Below are positions 1 through 5,347 of a DNA stretch of 5,763 nucleotides, piece by piece (the stretch's first letter is position 1; every line of letters starts with the position of its first letter). The position numbers and the translations under genes were made by a program. The stretch is from an uncultured Eubacterium sp. (GTDB lineage: Bacteria; Bacillota; Clostridia; Lachnospirales; CAG-274), in contig UQYD01000073.1 in the NCBI GenBank assembly GCA_900545305.1, positions 1-5,763 of the forward strand. The letters are read 5' to 3'. The notes beneath the pieces are model-generated. The model was not told where the DNA came from and did no database searches. It saw only the letters and a program-made list of their open reading frames with translations.

Positions 1-51
1 AGATTAAAAGTTATAGTTGAATTAAGAAAATTAAAAGTATCAATAAAGTAG
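1..51 (+). CDS. Possible 3' end of an upstream gene (partial)
   Basis: Frame 1 is open from the window edge for 16 codons and closes at TAG (49-51). The other two forward frames close within the first 20 bases. The readable tail is basic and valine/leucine rich (RLKVIVELRKLKVSIK), which is compatible with the end of a real protein but too short to identify. An AT-rich 51-base stretch can stay open by chance. No terminator hairpin follows directly; the first one lies about 175 nt downstream. This is a tentative call, and sequence to the left of the window would settle it. Confidence 0.25.
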   Translation, partial: RLKVIVELRKLKVSIK

Positions 52-94
52 ACTGATACATCACAGAAGTGAAAAAGGATTTGTCAATGAATAA

Positions 95-124
95 TGGATA
101 GTCTGATTAATAATTATATATAAT
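95..124 (+). promoter_or_regulatory. Candidate sigma-A promoter for a short noncoding transcript
   Basis: A perfect -10 TATAAT lies at 119-124. A 4/6 match to the -35 box, TGGATA, lies at 95-100 with an 18-nt spacer. Transcription would begin near 131. The only structured element between this start and the next promoter is the hairpin/terminator region ending near 270. The -35 is weak and the surrounding DNA is AT-rich, so chance matches are likely. A better -35 match (TTGTCA, 81-86) is too far away (32 nt) to pair with this -10. Confidence 0.35.
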
Positions 125-130
125 GTTACA

Positions 131-270
131 GTTACAGTATTAAAATTTAATAAAGTACATATTAAAAAAAGCTTCGGTAAAACCGAAAGAAAGAGATTTT
201 AAAAAATGTGTGAAGAATCAATGAGATAGCTCGTTGTTGGTAGTGATTAGACCAATGGCGGGCTATTTTT
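131..270 (+). ncRNA. Candidate small RNA or terminated leader, about 140 nt
   Basis: This is the interval between the predicted start near 131 and the intrinsic terminator. It contains a compact hairpin, TTCGGT (173-178) and ACCGAA (182-187) around an AAA loop, then an A-rich single-stranded stretch, then the 15-bp terminator stem. No open frame of useful length with a ribosome binding site is present. A 7-codon frame (ATG at 206, stop TAG at 227-229) ends inside the terminator stem, but only a poor purine stretch precedes it. I compared it by eye with T-box, SAM, c-di-GMP, preQ1, fluoride and ydaO features and recognised no conserved core. It could instead be the 3' UTR of an upstream gene. 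Confidence 0.3.
226..270 (+). terminator. Intrinsic terminator upstream of the DUF503 gene
   Basis: The arms 226-240 and 252-266 pair over 15 consecutive positions, including several G-U pairs, around an 11-nt loop (241-251). They are followed by a T run (266-270). The G-U pairs mean the stem is stronger as RNA on the + strand than on the complement, and there is no T run on the other side, so it acts on + strand transcription. It separates upstream transcription from the strong promoter that begins 20 nt later. Confidence 0.8.
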
Positions 271-289
271 ATGTATATATAAAAATAAG

Positions 290-318
290 TTGACTAAGAT
301 AGTTCTATATATTATAAT
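290..318 (+). promoter_or_regulatory. Strong sigma-A promoter of the DUF503 gene
   Basis: The -35 box TTGACT (290-295, 5/6) and the -10 box TATAAT (313-318, 6/6) are separated by exactly 17 nt. Initiation is expected around 325, giving a leader of about 35 nt with AGGAGG at 346-351, 8 nt before the ATG at 360. No terminator lies between the DUF503 gene and tig, so this promoter may also contribute to transcription of tig, clpP and clpX. Confidence 0.85.
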
Positions 319-359
319 CCTATTGTAGTTAAAGAATACACGAACAGGAGGAGAGGGTT

Positions 360-641
360 ATGTTTATAGGTTCTTGTATTATAACATTACGAGCAGAATG
401 GGTACATACACTAAAAGAAAAACGTATGATTATACAGAGCTTAACAAAGAGGGCTAGAAATAAATTCAATATAGCTATTGCCGAAGTAGATGAACAGGAT
501 ACACATCAGCTTATAGTTATTGGCTTTGCTTGCGTAAGCAATGAATACAATCATGCAGATGAAATGGTGGAAAAGGTTATAAAATTTATTGAGGGAAATA
601 CCGATGCCATTGTAGATAATGTTGAAAAAGACATAATTTAA
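360..641 (+). CDS. ylxP: DUF503 / YlxP family protein
   Basis: This encodes a complete 93-residue small cytosolic protein of the DUF503 (YlxP-like) family, whose usual length is about 90-100 residues. Diagnostic stretches are visible: HTLKEKR at residues 16-22, the FNIAIAEVDEQD block at 36-47 and IGFACVSNE at 54-62, in the expected alpha/beta order with a final acidic helix. The ATG is fixed by AGGAGG 8 nt upstream. The biochemical role of the family is not settled. In Bacillus subtilis ylxP sits between infB and rbfA in the nusA-infB operon, which suggests a link to translation or ribosome maturation. Here it stands alone with its own promoter, 89 nt upstream of tig, so the usual context is lost, although a ribosome-associated gene still follows. 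Family assignment is confident; function is open. Confidence 0.9.
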   Translation: MFIGSCIITLRAEWVHTLKEKRMIIQSLTKRARNKFNIAIAEVDEQDTHQLIVIGFACVSNEYNHADEMVEKVIKFIEGNTDAIVDNVEKDII

Positions 642-660
642 TAAAAAATACAAAAAATAG

Positions 661-689
661 TGGAAATAGTAAAAAACTTATGATATAAT
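661..689 (+). promoter_or_regulatory. Promoter of the tig-clpP-clpX operon with extended -10
   Basis: The -10 box TATAAT (684-689) is perfect and is preceded by TGA (681-683), giving the TGn extended -10 motif. A 4/6 -35 match, TGGAAA (661-666), lies at a 17-nt spacing. The start is expected near 696, about 35 nt before the tig ATG. AGGAGG (717-722) sits 8 nt before that ATG. I see neither a CtsR-type tandem heptamer nor a CIRCE inverted repeat here, so nothing in the sequence points to classical heat-shock repression. Confidence 0.75.
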
Positions 690-730
690 GGTATATAGTG
701 CATTTATATATTTTTTAGGAGGACGTTTAA

Positions 731-2011
731 ATGAGCACAATGGAAAAAATTGAAAAAAATAAGGTAAAGCTTACTTTCTCTGTGGACGCAGCAAGATTTG
801 AAGAAGGTATGCAGTATTCTTACAATAAGAATAAGAGCAACATCGCTGTTCAGGGTTTCAGAAAAGGTAAAGCACCTAGAAAACTTATTGAAGCACAGTA
901 TGGTAAGGCAGTATTCTATGATGATGCAATTAACTTTGTTATGCCAGAAGCATACGAAACAGCTGTTAAGGAAAACAACCTTGATGTAGTATCAAGACCT
1001 GAAATTGACGTAACAGCTATTGATGAAAATGGTGTTTCTTTCACAGCTGAAGTATATACTAAGCCAGAAGTTAAGCTTGGCGATTACAAGGGCTTAAAGT
1101 ATACTAAGATGGATGAAGAACCAACTGACGAAGAAATCGATGCAGAATTAAAGAAGGAACAGGAAAAGAATGCAAGAATCGTAACTGTTACTGACAGACC
1201 AGTTCAGAACGGTGATATTGCTACTATTGACTTCAAGGGCTTTATGGATGGCGAAGCTTTCGAAGGTGGCGAAGGTAAGGATTTTGACCTTGAAATCGGT
1301 TCTCACTCTTTCATTGATACATTTGAAGACCAGTTAGTAGGCAAGAATGTTGGCGATGACGTAGAAGTAAACGTAACATTCCCAGAAAACTATGGTCAGG
1401 CTTCTTTAGCAGGTAAGCCAGCTAAGTTTGAAGTTGAAATTAAGGACATTAAGGTTAAGGAACTTCCAGAGCTTAATGATGAATTTGTTCAGGATACAAC
1501 TGAATTCGAAAACTTAAATGAATATAAGAATGAAATTGCGGGTAAGCTTATTGTAGCTAAGAAGCAGCAGGCTAAGAATAAGATGGAAGAAGACCTTGTT
1601 ACAGCTCTCGTAGAAGGTTGCGAAATGGATGTACCACAGGTTATGATTGACAATGATATTGATATGAAGATTGAAGACTTCTCAAGAAATATTCAGAGTC
1701 AGGGCTTATCTCTTGATGTTTACCTTCAGTACATGGGTCAGACAGTTGAATCAATGAGAGAAGCTTACAGACCAATGTCTGAAAAGCAGGTTAAGGCTAG
1801 ACTTGCTCTCGAAGCTGTAGCTAATGCTGAAAACTTTGCTGTAGAAGAAGCTGACCTTGATGCAGAAATCGAAAAGATTGCTAAGGCTTATGGTATGGAA
1901 AAGGATGTATTAAAGTCTGCTCTTAGACCAGAAGATACTGAAAATATCACTAAGGATATTAAGGTACAGAAGGCTGTTCAGTTTATCAAGGATAATGCTG
2001 TAGAAGCTTAA
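731..2011 (+). CDS. tig: Trigger factor, ribosome-associated chaperone and peptidyl-prolyl isomerase
   Basis: This 426-residue protein is the normal length for trigger factor, which binds ribosomal protein L23 at the exit tunnel and shields nascent chains. The N-terminal ribosome-binding domain carries the signature GFRKGKAPR at residues 42-50. An FKBP-type isomerase domain spans about 156-243 (NGDIATIDFKG at 160-170, then a LEIGSHSFIDTFED segment around 187-200). A helical C-terminal substrate-binding domain fills the rest. The ATG at 731 is chosen because AGGAGG lies 8 nt upstream; the in-frame ATG at codon 4 is less well placed. It is the first gene of the tig-clpP-clpX unit, with clpP starting 36 nt after the stop. 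Its codon use differs visibly from its neighbours (mostly AAG for lysine, frequent TTC and AAC), as expected of a highly expressed gene. The domain set is complete and no residue looks damaged. Confidence 0.98.
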   Translation: MSTMEKIEKNKVKLTFSVDAARFEEGMQYSYNKNKSNIAVQGFRKGKAPRKLIEAQYGKAVFYDDAINFVMPEAYETAVKENNLDVVSRPEIDVTAIDENGVSFTAEVYTKPEVKLGDYKGLKYTKMDEEPTDEEIDAELKKEQEKNARIVTVTDRPVQNGDIATIDFKGFMDGEAFEGGEGKDFDLEIGSHSFIDTFEDQLVGKNVGDDVEVNVTFPENYGQASLAGKPAKFEVEIKDIKVKELPELNDEFVQDTTEFENLNEYKNEIAGKLIVAKKQQAKNKMEEDLVTALVEGCEMDVPQVMIDNDIDMKIEDFSRNIQSQGLSLDVYLQYMGQTVESMREAYRPMSEKQVKARLALEAVANAENFAVEEADLDAEIEKIAKAYGMEKDVLKSALRPEDTENITKDIKVQKAVQFIKDNAVEA

Positions 2012-2033
2012 TTTTAATATTGCGATATAATTG

Positions 2034-2050
2034 AGGAGGGGTTGTTTATG
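2034..2050 (+). promoter_or_regulatory. Ribosome binding site deciding the clpP start
   Basis: AGGAGG (2034-2039) is 8 nt before the ATG at 2048 but only 2 nt before the in-frame TTG at 2042. The TTG is therefore too close to the Shine-Dalgarno sequence to serve as start. The ATG start gives a product beginning MSLVPVVV, matching the normal ClpP N terminus. Confidence 0.85.
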
Positions 2051-2632
2051 AGTCTTGTCCCAGTTGTTGTGGACAGCTCCGGTGCAGGAGAACGTGCATA
2101 TGATATATATTCAAGATTATTAAAAGATAGAATTATTTTCTTAGGCGAGGAGATAAATGATGTGACAGCTAATTTGGTTGTTGCACAGCTCCTGTTTCTT
2201 GCTGCGGAGGACCCTGAAAAGGATATTAACCTTTATATAAATAGTCCCGGTGGTTCTGTAACTGCCGGTATGGCTATTTATGATACTATGCAATATATTG
2301 CTCCTGATGTATCTACTATTTGTATTGGTATGGCAGCAAGTATGGGTGCGTTCCTTCTTGCAGGTGGTGCTAAGGGTAAGAGATATGCTTTACCTAATGC
2401 TGAAATTATGATTCATCAGCCTTTAGGTGGAGCAAGAGGTCAAGCAACTGATATTCAAATTCAGGCTGAGCAAATTTTAAAGATTAAAGAAAAAATGAAT
2501 CGTATGTTATCTGAAAATACAGGTAAGGATTTTGCTCAAGTTTGTCTTGATACTGAGAGAGATAATTATATGTCTGCTCAGGAGGCTAAGGAGTATGGCC
2601 TTGTAGATGAAGTTGTTAAAAAACCTCAATAA
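2048..2632 (+). CDS. clpP: ATP-dependent Clp protease proteolytic subunit ClpP
   Basis: This is a 194-residue serine peptidase (family S14) that forms the two-ring tetradecameric chamber in which proteins unfolded by ClpX or ClpC are cut. With the ATG at 2048 as residue 1, the catalytic triad is Ser98 (in GMAASMGAF), His123 (in IMIHQPLGG) and Asp172 (in DTERDNYMSA). The oxyanion-region motif NSPGGSVTAG lies at 65-74. The N terminus (MSLVPVVV, then GERAYDIYSRLLKDRIIFLG at 14-33) has the usual short, processable lead that forms the axial-pore loops. It lies 36 nt after tig and 12 nt before clpX, so the three genes are almost certainly co-transcribed and the chamber and its unfoldase are made together. 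The reading frame could be extended by two codons to TTG at 2042, but spacing to the ribosome binding site argues against that. Confidence 0.98.
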   Translation: MSLVPVVVDSSGAGERAYDIYSRLLKDRIIFLGEEINDVTANLVVAQLLFLAAEDPEKDINLYINSPGGSVTAGMAIYDTMQYIAPDVSTICIGMAASMGAFLLAGGAKGKRYALPNAEIMIHQPLGGARGQATDIQIQAEQILKIKEKMNRMLSENTGKDFAQVCLDTERDNYMSAQEAKEYGLVDEVVKKPQ

Positions 2633-2644
2633 AGGAGAGATATA

Positions 2645-3934
2645 ATGGCAACAAAAAATGAAGATAGAGTTGTAAAGTGTTCTTTTTGTGGTAAAACACA
2701 GGACCAAGTAAGAAATATTGTTGCTGGTCCAGATGTTTTTATATGCAATGAATGTGTTGAAAGATGCTGTGAAGTCCTTGAAAGAGGATATGCTGAAAAT
2801 AATCAAAGTTTAATAAGTAATGGGCTTCCTACACCAAGAGAAATGAAAGAAATGCTTGATGAATATGTTATTGGACAGGAACAAGCAAAGAAAGCTTTAT
2901 CTGTTGCAGTATATAATCATTATAAGAGAATTGCTTCTGATGTCATGGGTAAGGAAGTTGAGGTACAAAAAAGTAATATACTTATGCTTGGACCAACTGG
3001 TGTTGGTAAGACACATGTTGCTCAGACACTTGCTAGAATTATTGATGTACCTTTCACTATTGCCGATGCAACTAGCCTTACAGAGGCTGGTTATGTAGGT
3101 GAAGATGTTGAAAACATACTTTTAAAACTTATTCAGGCTGCAGATTTTGATATAGAGAGAGCTCAAAGAGGTATTATCTATATTGATGAAATAGATAAGA
3201 TTGCTAGAAAGTCTGATAATCCATCTATTACAAGAGATGTAAGTGGTGAAGGCGTACAGCAGGCACTTTTGAAAATTCTGGAAGGTACAATTGCTAATGT
3301 TCCACCTCAGGGTGGTAGAAAGCATCCACATCAGGAATTTATACAGATTGATACTACAAATATTCTCTTTATTTGTGGTGGTGCTTTTGCTGGAATTGAA
3401 AAAGTTATTGAAAAAAGACTTGCAAATAAAGTTATTGGTTTTGGTGCAGAGGTTAAAACAAAAGCTGAGCTTAACAGTGGTGAGCTTTTAAAACATGTTA
3501 TTCCTCAGGATTTACACAAGTTCGGTTTAATACCGGAGCTTATTGGTAGAATGCCAGTTGTAGTTACATTGGATAACTTAGACGAGGATGCACTTGTGCA
3601 TATTCTTACTGAACCTAAAAATGCTATAATTAAGCAGTATCAGTATCTTTTATCTTTGGATGATGTAGTTCTTGAATTTACTGACGATGCACTTAGAGCT
3701 ATTGCACAGAAGGCAATTAAGCAGGAAACAGGTGCTAGAGGTTTAAGAGCTATTGTTGAAAGTTTTATGACTGATGTTATGTATGACATTCCATCAAATG
3801 ATAAGATTGAAAAATGTATTATTGATGCTGATGTGGTAAATGGCGAAGCTAAACCACAGCTTATATATAACGAAAATAGAAAGTCTTTACAAGAAGAACA
3901 AGAAAGACATGTTGAAAATATAAATATTTGCTAA
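2645..3934 (+). CDS. clpX: ATP-dependent Clp protease ATP-binding subunit ClpX
   Basis: This 429-residue AAA+ unfoldase is of normal family length. It forms a hexamer that recognises tagged substrates, unfolds them and threads them into ClpP. The N-terminal C4 zinc domain has Cys12, Cys15, Cys34 and Cys37. Walker A is GPTGVGKT at 116-123. The pore-1 loop GYVG lies at 149-152, Walker B with Asp181/Glu182 in IIYIDEID, the pore-2 loop around RDVS 197-200 and the RKH loop at 225-227. The ClpP-docking tripeptide IGF is at 264-266, the arginine finger is Arg302 in IGRMP, and sensor 2 is GARGLR at 363-368. All functional elements are intact, including the ClpP-docking loop that matches the neighbouring clpP. 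The start ATG follows AGGAG (2633-2637), which begins directly after the clpP stop. A terminator begins 7 nt after the stop, so this is the last gene of the operon. Confidence 0.98.
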   Translation: MATKNEDRVVKCSFCGKTQDQVRNIVAGPDVFICNECVERCCEVLERGYAENNQSLISNGLPTPREMKEMLDEYVIGQEQAKKALSVAVYNHYKRIASDVMGKEVEVQKSNILMLGPTGVGKTHVAQTLARIIDVPFTIADATSLTEAGYVGEDVENILLKLIQAADFDIERAQRGIIYIDEIDKIARKSDNPSITRDVSGEGVQQALLKILEGTIANVPPQGGRKHPHQEFIQIDTTNILFICGGAFAGIEKVIEKRLANKVIGFGAEVKTKAELNSGELLKHVIPQDLHKFGLIPELIGRMPVVVTLDNLDEDALVHILTEPKNAIIKQYQYLLSLDDVVLEFTDDALRAIAQKAIKQETGARGLRAIVESFMTDVMYDIPSNDKIEKCIIDADVVNGEAKPQLIYNENRKSLQEEQERHVENINIC

Positions 3935-3941
3935 TTTTTAT

Positions 3942-3971
3942 CGATGCACAGAAATGTGCATCGTTTTTTTT
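3942..3971 (+). terminator. Intrinsic terminator of the tig-clpP-clpX operon
   Basis: A perfect 9-bp stem, CGATGCACA (3942-3950) with TGTGCATCG (3955-3963), closes on a stable GAAA tetraloop and is followed by eight T residues (3964-3971). The T run is only on the + strand side, so it ends the upstream operon and isolates it from the hydrolase gene. Confidence 0.95.
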
Positions 3972-3982
3972 GTATAAAATAA

Positions 3983-4011
3983 TTGCATTATTTAATGAAA
4001 TGTAGTACAAT
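3983..4011 (+). promoter_or_regulatory. Sigma-A promoter of the exported hydrolase gene
   Basis: TTGCAT (3983-3988, 4/6) and TACAAT (4006-4011, 5/6) are separated by 17 nt. The start is expected near 4018. The very short leader contains AGGAGG (4027-4032), 8 nt before the ATG at 4041. The promoter lies just after the clpX terminator, so the gene is independently transcribed. No clear operator or catabolite-response palindrome is visible beside it. Confidence 0.7.
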
Positions 4012-4040
4012 ATTACTAAAATAAAAAGGAGGTTTTTGCT

Positions 4041-5168
4041 ATGAAAAAAAGGATAAATGGATTTATGGCTCTAATGATTGCGTTAGCTATGTCATCTTCG
4101 ACAGTGGCTGTAAATGCAACAACTATAAAAGTTGCAGAACCGTCTACAGAAGCAACAACAGAACAAGCAAGAACAATAAATAATCAGTATAATATATTTG
4201 ATTTTTTAAAAAGTAATATTCCGGAAACTCCAGAATTGAGATTTGATGGTACTACAGTAGAACAGTATAATCAGTGGTCTAAAAAGACAAAAGCAAAATT
4301 AAAAGAAGTAATGGGTATAGACAAGCTAGAGGCTTCTAAAATGGAACCAACATTACTTGAAACTAAAGTGATGGATGGATATACAAGATATAAATATGAA
4401 ATAAAGACTACAAATGATTTAGTTATGCCTTATTATGTTTTAGTGCCTAAACAAAACGCTAATGGTAAAGCTGCTATTGCTATTCATGGACATGGAAGTG
4501 ATGGTAAAGAAGGTCTTGTAGGAAACGAAAAAGAAGATTTAAAAGCAAGTGTAGAAAAATATCATTATACATATGCCATGGAACTTTTAAATAAAGGATA
4601 TACCGTTTATGTTCCGGATTTACTTGGAGCAGGGGAAAGAATGTTAGGTATATACAAGAATAATACAGCAGAATGTAATGATATTAATAATGCCCTTATT
4701 AGTCTTGGGTATAGCTTACAAGGTATAATTTTGTTTGAAAATATGAGACTTACAGACTATGTAGCAACTCTCGGCTATGATGAAATTGATTGCATAGGTT
4801 TCTCTGGTGGTGGCGAGGCTGCATTGTGGTTGTCTGTAATGGATGATAATATTAATAAAACAATCGTTAGTGGTTTCTTACATAGTTTCAAAGACACATT
4901 GATTTACAATAATAGATGTGGTTGTAATTTTGTACCTGATATGTGGAAGTATGTAGATATGGGCGATATTCTTGCTTTAGATGCCAATAAGGAAATTTAC
5001 ATTGAAACAGGAGATAAAGATGGGCTTAATGGCGAAAGAGGTTTAGAAGGAGTTTATGAGCAAGTAGGGATTGCAAATAAATGTTTTAATTTATTTAATA
5101 AGGAAGTTCAGTTAAAAGTGTGCAATGGTTCACACCAATGGTACGGTAGCTGGATGGATAAATTTTAA
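4041..5168 (+). CDS. Exported alpha/beta hydrolase, putative esterase
   Basis: This 375-residue protein has a Sec signal peptide: a basic start (MKKR), a hydrophobic core at about 8-24 and a likely cleavage after VNA at residue 26. There is no lipobox or membrane anchor. A Thr/Glu-rich linker (about 34-44) and a helical region precede the hydrolase fold. The strand-turn IAIHGHG (146-152) marks the oxyanion region. The nucleophile elbow is GFSGGGE with Ser255; the likely acid is Asp327 (ETGDKDG) and the base His365 (NGSHQW). The block SGFLHSFKDT followed by CGCNFVP (277-299) resembles dienelactone-hydrolase-like and Abhydrolase_7/acetyl-xylan-esterase-type proteins, so an ester substrate, perhaps an acetylated carbohydrate, is plausible but not shown. 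The protein ends only 10 residues after His365, shorter than relatives I recall, and has six cysteines (212, 251, 293, 295, 348, 361). Fold and export are confident; substrate is unknown. The gene has its own promoter and terminator. Confidence 0.85.
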   Translation: MKKRINGFMALMIALAMSSSTVAVNATTIKVAEPSTEATTEQARTINNQYNIFDFLKSNIPETPELRFDGTTVEQYNQWSKKTKAKLKEVMGIDKLEASKMEPTLLETKVMDGYTRYKYEIKTTNDLVMPYYVLVPKQNANGKAAIAIHGHGSDGKEGLVGNEKEDLKASVEKYHYTYAMELLNKGYTVYVPDLLGAGERMLGIYKNNTAECNDINNALISLGYSLQGIILFENMRLTDYVATLGYDEIDCIGFSGGGEAALWLSVMDDNINKTIVSGFLHSFKDTLIYNNRCGCNFVPDMWKYVDMGDILALDANKEIYIETGDKDGLNGERGLEGVYEQVGIANKCFNLFNKEVQLKVCNGSHQWYGSWMDKF

Positions 5169-5177
5169 TATGTATTT

Positions 5178-5208
5178 AAACGCTGTACATTTTGTATGGC
5201 GTTTTTTT
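5178..5208 (+). terminator. Intrinsic terminator of the hydrolase gene
   Basis: The arms 5178-5189 and 5193-5204 pair over 12 positions (two G-U) around a TTT loop, with the 3' arm running into seven T residues (5202-5208). It begins 9 nt after the hydrolase stop, which argues that the stop at 5166-5168 is the natural gene end and not a recent truncation. Confidence 0.9.
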
Positions 5209-5252
5209 ATAATAAATCTGTTCTGAAAAATGAATCGGAAAGATAAATCCAA

Positions 5253-5299
5253 TGGCTTGCAATATAAGCCACAAATAAACAAAGTTAATTTGTTTGCCA
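5253..5299 (+). other. Inverted repeats with alternative pairings in the spacer before the last gene
   Basis: TGGCTT (5253-5258) can pair with AAGCCA (5266-5271), and AAACAAA (5277-5283) with TTTGTTT (5289-5295). In addition, TGGC (5253-5256) can pair with GCCA (5296-5299), which would close one larger structure around the second hairpin and exclude the first. Neither hairpin is followed by a clean T run suited to termination, though ATTTTTTA at 5301-5308 lies close to the second. Role unknown; it could be a regulatory leader if transcription starts upstream, or just AT-rich sequence. Confidence 0.3.
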
Positions 5300-5331
5300 T
5301 ATTTTTTAAAACCGGTACATATATTTCCAAG

Positions 5332-5347
5332 AGGAGGTGTTGTATTG
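5332..5347 (+). promoter_or_regulatory. Ribosome binding site supporting a TTG start
   Basis: AGGAGGT (5332-5338), a full Shine-Dalgarno match, lies 6 nt before TTG at 5345. The first in-frame ATG is codon 14 (5384), 45 nt away and with no ribosome binding site of its own, so the non-ATG start is strongly preferred. Confidence 0.85.

Noticed and set aside
138..152. TATTAAA/TTTAATA palindrome and the GTTACA direct repeat at 125-136
   Set aside because: These are short, low-complexity AT sequences expected by chance at this composition; no partner element supports a binding site.
692..710. AT palindrome TATATA...TATATA downstream of the tig -10, possible operator
   Set aside because: It is pure AT in an AT-rich leader, the central pairs fail, and it matches no CtsR or CIRCE consensus.
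2026..2031. Perfect TATAAT between tig and clpP, possible internal promoter
   Set aside because: No acceptable -35 box exists at 16-18 nt, and the start point would fall within the clpP ribosome binding site.
2042..2047. TTG at 2042 as the clpP start, giving a 196-residue product
   Set aside because: It is only 2 nt from the AGGAGG; the ATG at 2048 has ideal spacing and gives the usual ClpP N terminus.
2507..2806. Minus-strand frame of 99 residues across the clpP-clpX junction
   Set aside because: It is antisense to two certain genes, has no ribosome binding site or coding character and is Ile/Ser/Phe rich as expected from the complement of AT-rich coding DNA.
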